Assembly: GCF_963678635.1 (NCBI RefSeq)
Contig: NC_087064.1
Span: 26,640,189-26,704,188 of the forward strand
DNA: 64,000 nt
Direction of reading: 5' to 3'
Origin: Symsagittifera roscoffensis
Lineage: Eukaryota > Xenacoelomorpha > Acoela > Convolutidae
This document shows positions 59,201 through 64,000 of the stretch, piece after piece. The position numbers and the translations under genes are program-made. Under the pieces are notes generated by a model, which was not told where the DNA came from, ran no database searches, and was given only the letters and a program-made list of their open reading frames with translations. Numbering within the stretch: position 1 is the stretch's first letter; every line of letters begins with the position of its first letter.

Positions 59201-62200
59201 AGTTTACCCAGGGGTGGCGAGTTTGGTCTTCATTTAAGAATGCCGAAATCCTTTTAGTGTACGAGATAAGACAATTTTTGTGAGTTTTCCAAGGTTTTTT
59301 CAGAAAATTCAACTTATAAAATGATTTTTAAAAGCTTGAAAATCCCAACCCTGTGGTTGGGTGCTGTCAGAATACTCTCAAAGATTGCGAAGTCTCCAAA
59401 TATGGCTGCTCAAATCATTGTAGTTTTCGAGTTTATAAAGTTAGATTATAAAAATTAAAAAGATTTGAAGTTCTCAATCTTGCAATTGGGTAATGTGAGG
59501 GTACTCTCAGGAACCTCAAGATATAAATCTTGAGCCCCAATGCGACTGCTTAAATACTCTGTTTTCGAGATATGACATTTGAGTTTTTCAAAAAGTTTCA
59601 GAAAACTTAAATTTATTTTTTTTCTTCATATTTTGAAATTCCCAACCCTTAAGTAGGGGGCTGCCAGAGTACTGGAGGGGGTTGCAAATCTCGCCGCCGC
59701 CACATATGACTTCTCAGGACTTTTCAAGTTTCCAGATGTCATGTATTTACCAAGAGTTGTAAATTTAGCGTCCAAATGCGTCTGCTCAAATGCTTTAGTT
59801 ACCAATATGTGACGTTTTTTTTGTCATTTTAAATTTTTTTCAAAAAAAACTTAGATAGAAAAATTCAAATGTTTTTTTTTTAATTTGAATTTAAAAGCGC
59901 ATAGAAAAAGTTTATCAAATTTTGAAATTACGAACCCTGTTATTGGGTAGTGTCAGACTACACTCAAAGGCTCTAGATTTTTTTTTCAATATATGCGGTT
60001 TTTTATGAGTTCTCAAAAATGTGAAGCACTGGAGGTTCGTTACACCCTAGTCTTCTTTAATTTAACGGCCAAAAACTGCTTTTTGGACAAAAAAGTTATG
60101 GTTTTCCAAAAGTCATGTTTCTGAACTTATGGCCGTTTTTCAGATTTTTTTTGAGTTGTGTACTAGCAGCGCAAGTGTTGCGAATATATGATTTTTGACG
60201 GTTATTTCATTTTATTGAATTTTCTCGAGAATACTCATCCATATCTGACGTTTCAAGGTTCAATCCAGAGAACGGGTTGAGTGAAATTATTTTGCATACA
60301 CGACTGCGCCCAAATTTTCACACAAAAATTATGGCCCTCGGAAAAGTCACAATTTCGATTTTCTGTCCGTTGTTTGAAAAACTGCGACTTTTATTGAGAA
60401 CTACCCGTCCAATTTGAGTTTTTGGATTTATTCGAAATCAAAGGTTTTGTGAATCTCTATGAAGCTATGATTCTTGTAAATGTCAAATTTTTGATTTTAT
60501 GATCGTTTTGGACTTTTCTCAATAAATATTTTGCCAACTCTTATATCATAGAATAAATGGAAACAAAAGCTTGTTAAGTCTTCTTTAAAGTTGGTTAATA
60601 CCAATATTTATAAGAGAAAAGTATTGGCCATCAAAAAGTTTGAATCTTCGACCGTATTTTCGAAACTTTTTGACGTTACTCGAAAACTACCGAGCCAATT
60701 CTCAGGTAAAGTATTCAATCTAGGAACCCGGTTTTGGAAATCTATCTCTCTATTCTATAATTAAATGCGCGTGACACGTTTCCTGCCATGTTTAAGCGTG
60801 TTTTTGCAACGCATAAAGTATCTATGCGTGGTTAAGCTATATCGTATATAACAATTCGTAAGAATTTTTTTTTTCGATTTTCCAATTTGAATGTAGTGTT
60901 TGTTCCACCGAGTTTAAAGTTAGCAACGCAAAATTGGGATATTTTCAGAGTTTACCCAGGGGTGGCGAGTTTGGTCTTTCTTCATTTAAGAATGCCGAAA
61001 TCCTTTTAGTGTACGAGATAAGACAATTTTTGTGAGTTTTCCAAAGTTTTTTCAGAAAATTCAACTTATAAAATGATTTTTAAAAGCTTGAAAATCCCAA
61101 CCCTGTGGTTGGGTGCTGTCAGAATACTCTCAAAGATTGCGAAGTCTCCAAATATGGCTTCTCAAATCATTGTAGTTTTCGAGTTTATAAAGTTAGATTA
61201 TAAAAATTCAAAAGATTTGAAGTTCTCAATCTTGCAATTGGGTAATGTGAGGGTACTCTCAGGAACCTCAAGATATAAATCTTGCGCCCCAATGCGACTG
61301 CTTAAATACTCTGTTTTCGAGTTATGACGTTTTTTTTTTCAAAAATATTCAGACACCTTAAATTTAAAAATTTTGTCAAATTTTGAAATTCCCAACACTC
61401 TATTTGGGGGCTGTAAGAATACTACCGGGGGTTGCGAACCTCACTTCCAATTATGACTGTTCAAATTTTTATAGTTTACGAGATGTGATTTGTGATAAGT
61501 TGAATTTTCCTATAAAGTTTTGAAATTCCCGACCCTTAAGTTGGAGCTGTCAGAAAGTTCTCGGGCCGCTGCAAATCATCCCTCCAAATATAACTTCTCA
61601 AATGTTCTTAGTTTTCGAGATATGACGGTTTTTGTGATTTTTTCAACAAAGTTTCAGCTAACTTAAATTTTTTTTTCAAGTTTCAATTGAATTTTGAAGC
61701 CCTCTTCCTTGTACTTTGGGAGGCGACTATCAGTGTATTTTCAGGGGTTCGTTTTTGACTCCAAATTTGACTGCTCAATTCTTTGTAGTTATCGAGATAT
61801 GACATTTGCGTTTTTCAAAAAGTTTCAGTAAACTTAAATTTATTTTTTTTCTTCATATTTTGAAATTCCCAACCCTTAAGTAGGGGGCTGCCAGAGTACT
61901 GGAGGGGGTTGCAAATCTCGCCGCCGCCACATATGACTTCTCAGGACTTTTCAAGTTTCCAGATGTCATGTATTTACCAAGAGTTGTAAATTTAGCGTCC
62001 AAATGCGTCTGCTCAAATGCTTTAGTTGCCAATATGTGACGTTTTTTTTATGTCATTTTAAATTTTTTTCAAAAAAAACTTAGATAGAAAAATTCAAATG
62101 TTTTTTTTTAATTTGAATTTAAAAGCGCATAGAAAAAGTTTATCAAATTTTGAAATTACGAACCCTGTTATTGGGTAGTGTCAGACTACACTCAAAGGCT

Positions 62201-62500
62201 CTAGATTTTTTTTTCAATATATGCGGTTTTTTATGAGTTCTCAAAAATGTGAAGCACTGGAGGTTCGTTACACCCTAGTCTTCTTTAATTTAACGGCCAA
62301 AAACTGCTTTTTGGACAAAAAAGTTATGGTTTTCCAAAAGTCATGTTTCTGAACTTATGGCCGTTTTTCAGATTTTTTTGAGTTGTGTACTAGCAGCGCA
62401 AGTGTTGCGAATATATGATTTTTGACGGTTATTTCATTTTATTGAATTTTCTCGAGAATACTCATCCATATCTGACGTTTCAAGGTTCAATCCAGAGAAC
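53245..62500 (+). repeat. Intronic satellite, 1,748 bp higher-order unit, five copies
   Basis: The landmark aaatgcgcgtgacacg occurs at 53,771, 55,519, 57,267, 59,015 and 60,763, exactly 1,748 bp apart each time. A second landmark, ctcatccatatctgac, occurs at 54,990, 56,738, 58,486, 60,234 and 62,461. Copies differ by only a handful of substitutions. Each unit is itself built from degenerate subunits of about 120-170 bp of two types: one with tatggccctcggaaaagtc and tcgaaaactacc, the other with attcccaaccctta, gggggctgccagagtact and ttcgagatatgac. Each unit carries a hairpin ACGCATA/TATGCGT. No coding capacity was seen. Confidence 0.96.
61322..61800 (+). repeat. 479 bp extra block in the fifth satellite unit
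   Basis: The last landmark interval is 2,227 bp instead of 1,748 bp. The extra block lies between two ttcgag(t/a)tatgac boxes. It holds three diverged type-2 subunits starting gaaattcccaacactc (about 61,386), gaaattcccgaccc (about 61,525) and gaagccctcttccttg (about 61,696). The other copies lack all three. Confidence 0.88.
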
Positions 62501-62990
62501 TGGTTGTGGGAAGCTTTTTTGCTTACGCGACTACGCTCAAATTTTCACACTACAAGTTACGGCCTTCGGAAAAGTCAATTTAGTTTTTTAACCGCTTTTT
62601 AGAAAAACTACCGGTTGCATGGATCTTTTCTGCATAAACGGCTACGCGCCGTTTTTTTGTACACTGAAAACTATGATTCTCTGAAATGTCAAATTATTTA
62701 TTCTTTGACCGGTTTTGAACTTTTCTCGATGTATATCTTGCCAAATCTTATATCATAGATTAAATCAAATCAACAGGTTGTTGAGCCTGCATTTATAATT
62801 AGCTACGCCCAATGTTTATAAGAAAAAAGTTTTGAACTTTTTTGACCGTTTTCCAGAAACTTTTTGATTTTTCTTAAAAACTACCCTATCAAAACTGAGA
62901 TGAAGAGTTCAATTGAATGAGCAGTTTCGATAATTTTTCCTGCAGAGGCGGCGTTTACTCATTTGTTTTGTGAGGGAAGTATTATGTCTT
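62501..62990 (+). repeat. Diverged right edge of the intronic satellite
   Basis: Type-1 subunits continue with many changes: cgcgactacgctcaaattttcacac, ttacggccttcggaaaagtc, aaactaccggttgc, gaccggttttgaacttttct. The match fades by about 62,990. Confidence 0.8.
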
Positions 62991-63159
62991 TAGGAAATTA
63001 CAATATCTCAAAAGTTTTCACTCTTATCATTAATTTTAGTATAAACAACTGAGGTTTTGGGTCAAGTCCAAATTTTAAAATTGTGCATTTCATCCCGCAT
63101 CAGTATATCAATTACAAAAATATGAAACTGGTATCTCCAGCTTTAACTAAAAGTTAGGT

Positions 63160-63720
63160 AAATTGCGCTCTCCATTTACGAACGTGGAAATGGCGCGCAA
63201 GAACGTGAAAAACTTAGTGCCGAAAGTTAATTTTATTCTTTAGATTTACCTATTGATCCAGTTTTCAAATTTGTTTTGAAGTTCAAAGAGCATTTAGGCT
63301 ATATGTTGTTTAGGGTTACTATCGAATATGCTTAAGCTTTAGGCTTTCGTTCAGCTGTTCTCCTCACCCAACGAACAAAAAACGATATATTTTTAAAGAA
63401 AAAGCGTTTTTTTCGCGGTTGCAATTTTTGTTCTACTTGCAAAGCAACTGGTTATACTTATTACGATTTGTTTCAAGTATAAAAGAATAAAACGACTTTT
63501 ATTCAGATAAGTCTGATGAATTTTTGTTAATTTGTTAATGCATTGGTGAATATGTGCAGTGTTTGAGTTCAATTCAAATTTATCTGCTATAAGTCAGGAA
63601 AATTGCGCTCTCCAACTGCGAGGCAGAAATCAAGCGAAAAAAAACGGGTACGACTTCTAGTTTCGAAAGTGGATTTGAGTTTTCAGATTTCCCAGCGGAA
63701 TAAAAACGTTACCCATTCAT
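63160..63720 (+). repeat. Two dispersed repeat D copies
   Basis: Copies at about 63,165-63,265 and 63,595-63,720 share aattgcgctctcca, (a/c)g(a/t)g(g/c)aaat.g.gcg and, in the second, cttctagtttcgaaagtgg and cagatttcccagcggaat. Confidence 0.6.
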
Positions 63721-63931
63721 CCAGTTTTCTTGAATTGGATTAGTTTTTATCAAAAAAGCATCTATCATAAATTTTTCTTGAAATTCAAAGCGCTCTAACT
63801 TGATGTAATGTTTTCTTCAAAAAGAAATTTTTTTCAGCTTTCGAACCTTTTTTCTAGCCTTCTTTACACTTTTCCAATTTTTTCATACTAGCTGTCAAAT
63901 TACGGTTAATTAAGTATATGGTGAACTTTAG

Positions 63932-64000
63932 GAGCAGAGAACGGACTTCAGAAAGTCTCTAGATCAGTTGGAGAATATCAATAAGCAATACAGGGTGTTG
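63932..64000 (+). CDS. Spectrin-repeat gene, exon q (cut by window end)
   Basis: It follows the acceptor gtgaactttag. It reads EQRTDFRKSLDQLENINKQY, then RVL, in the phase required by exon p, and is helical and charged like the other exons. It continues past the window. Confidence 0.8.

Larger units (their letters stand above)
33588..64000 (+). other. Giant spectrin-repeat gene (nesprin-like), internal part, 17-18 exons
   Basis: Seventeen internal exons can be joined with GT-AG introns and matching phase at every junction, giving about 1,278 residues (about 1,390 with the exon at 49.4 kb). The product is long, alpha-helical and charged, with recurring Trp/Leu patterns of spectrin-type triple helices, such as LNQRWQHM, WLIYESCLDPVV, LIQWIEYKKFM, LDFLKRWFGHVETKL and TVSKRWDMI. 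Proteins of this kind (nesprins/SYNE, MSP-300, ANC-1, spectraplakins, dystrophins) link membranes or nuclei to the cytoskeleton. A nesprin-like giant fits best by feel, but no CH domain, KASH domain or other diagnostic end lies in the window, so the family is not proven. Exons are 107-485 bases and introns 117 to about 11,900 bases. Neither the 5' nor the 3' end is present. Confidence 0.85.

Noticed and set aside
61073-61327. Frame of 84 codons in the fifth intronic satellite unit.
   Set aside because: It exists only because one base change removes a stop present in the other four copies. There is no sign of selection or domain.
1-64000. CRISPR array, operon or phage-like system.
   Set aside because: Repeat periods are hundreds of bases with no spacer pattern, genes are spliced, and no prokaryotic or phage genes were seen.

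Overview
This window looks like nuclear DNA of an invertebrate animal. It is AT-rich and has GT-AG introns of 0.1-12 kb, a giant spectrin-repeat gene cut into many small exons, an intronless sulfotransferase-like gene, hAT-type MITEs, tRNA-derived SINE-like repeats and two large satellite arrays. There is no prokaryotic gene organisation. I cannot name the species or phylum from the sequence.

Layout. 1-28,200: a satellite array of about 730 bp units. Each unit is a head-to-tail pair of two distantly related halves, A (about 366 bp) and B (about 370 bp). I count 38 B-half anchors. The array runs off the left end, is most homogeneous at about 4-21 kb, is broken by a roughly 700 bp non-satellite segment at 24.26-24.95 kb, and decays toward its right edge. 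28,200-29,180: single-copy flank with a dispersed repeat. 29,181-30,464 (minus): a one-exon gene for a P-loop sulfotransferase-like protein of 427 residues. 30,745-31,186: a probable non-autonomous DNA transposon with 9-bp flanking direct repeats. 31.2-33.6 kb: non-coding, with dispersed repeats.

33,588-64,000 (plus): the middle of a giant coiled-coil/spectrin-repeat gene, nesprin-like or a relative. I reconstruct 17 internal exons by reading frame, splice signals and matching intron phase, plus one exon (49.4-49.8 kb) that is either a cassette or an alternative first exon with its own ATG. Neither end of the gene is in the window. Its introns hold two hAT-like MITEs with 8-bp target duplications, SINE-like repeats, a tandem segmental duplication, and, in the last intron (about 11.9 kb), a second satellite.

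That second satellite (52.9-63.0 kb) has a 1,748 bp period. It is made of degenerate subunits of about 150-170 bp, with nearly identical core copies and diverged edges. It sits wholly between two coding exons of one gene, so a recently homogenised satellite is apparently transcribed and spliced out. The fifth copy has a 479 bp extra block that may preserve the older form of the unit.

The clearest novelties are the two unrelated higher-order satellites, one inside an intron; the fold-back inversions and half-unit deletions that record how the left array changed; and the serine-rich alternative exon.
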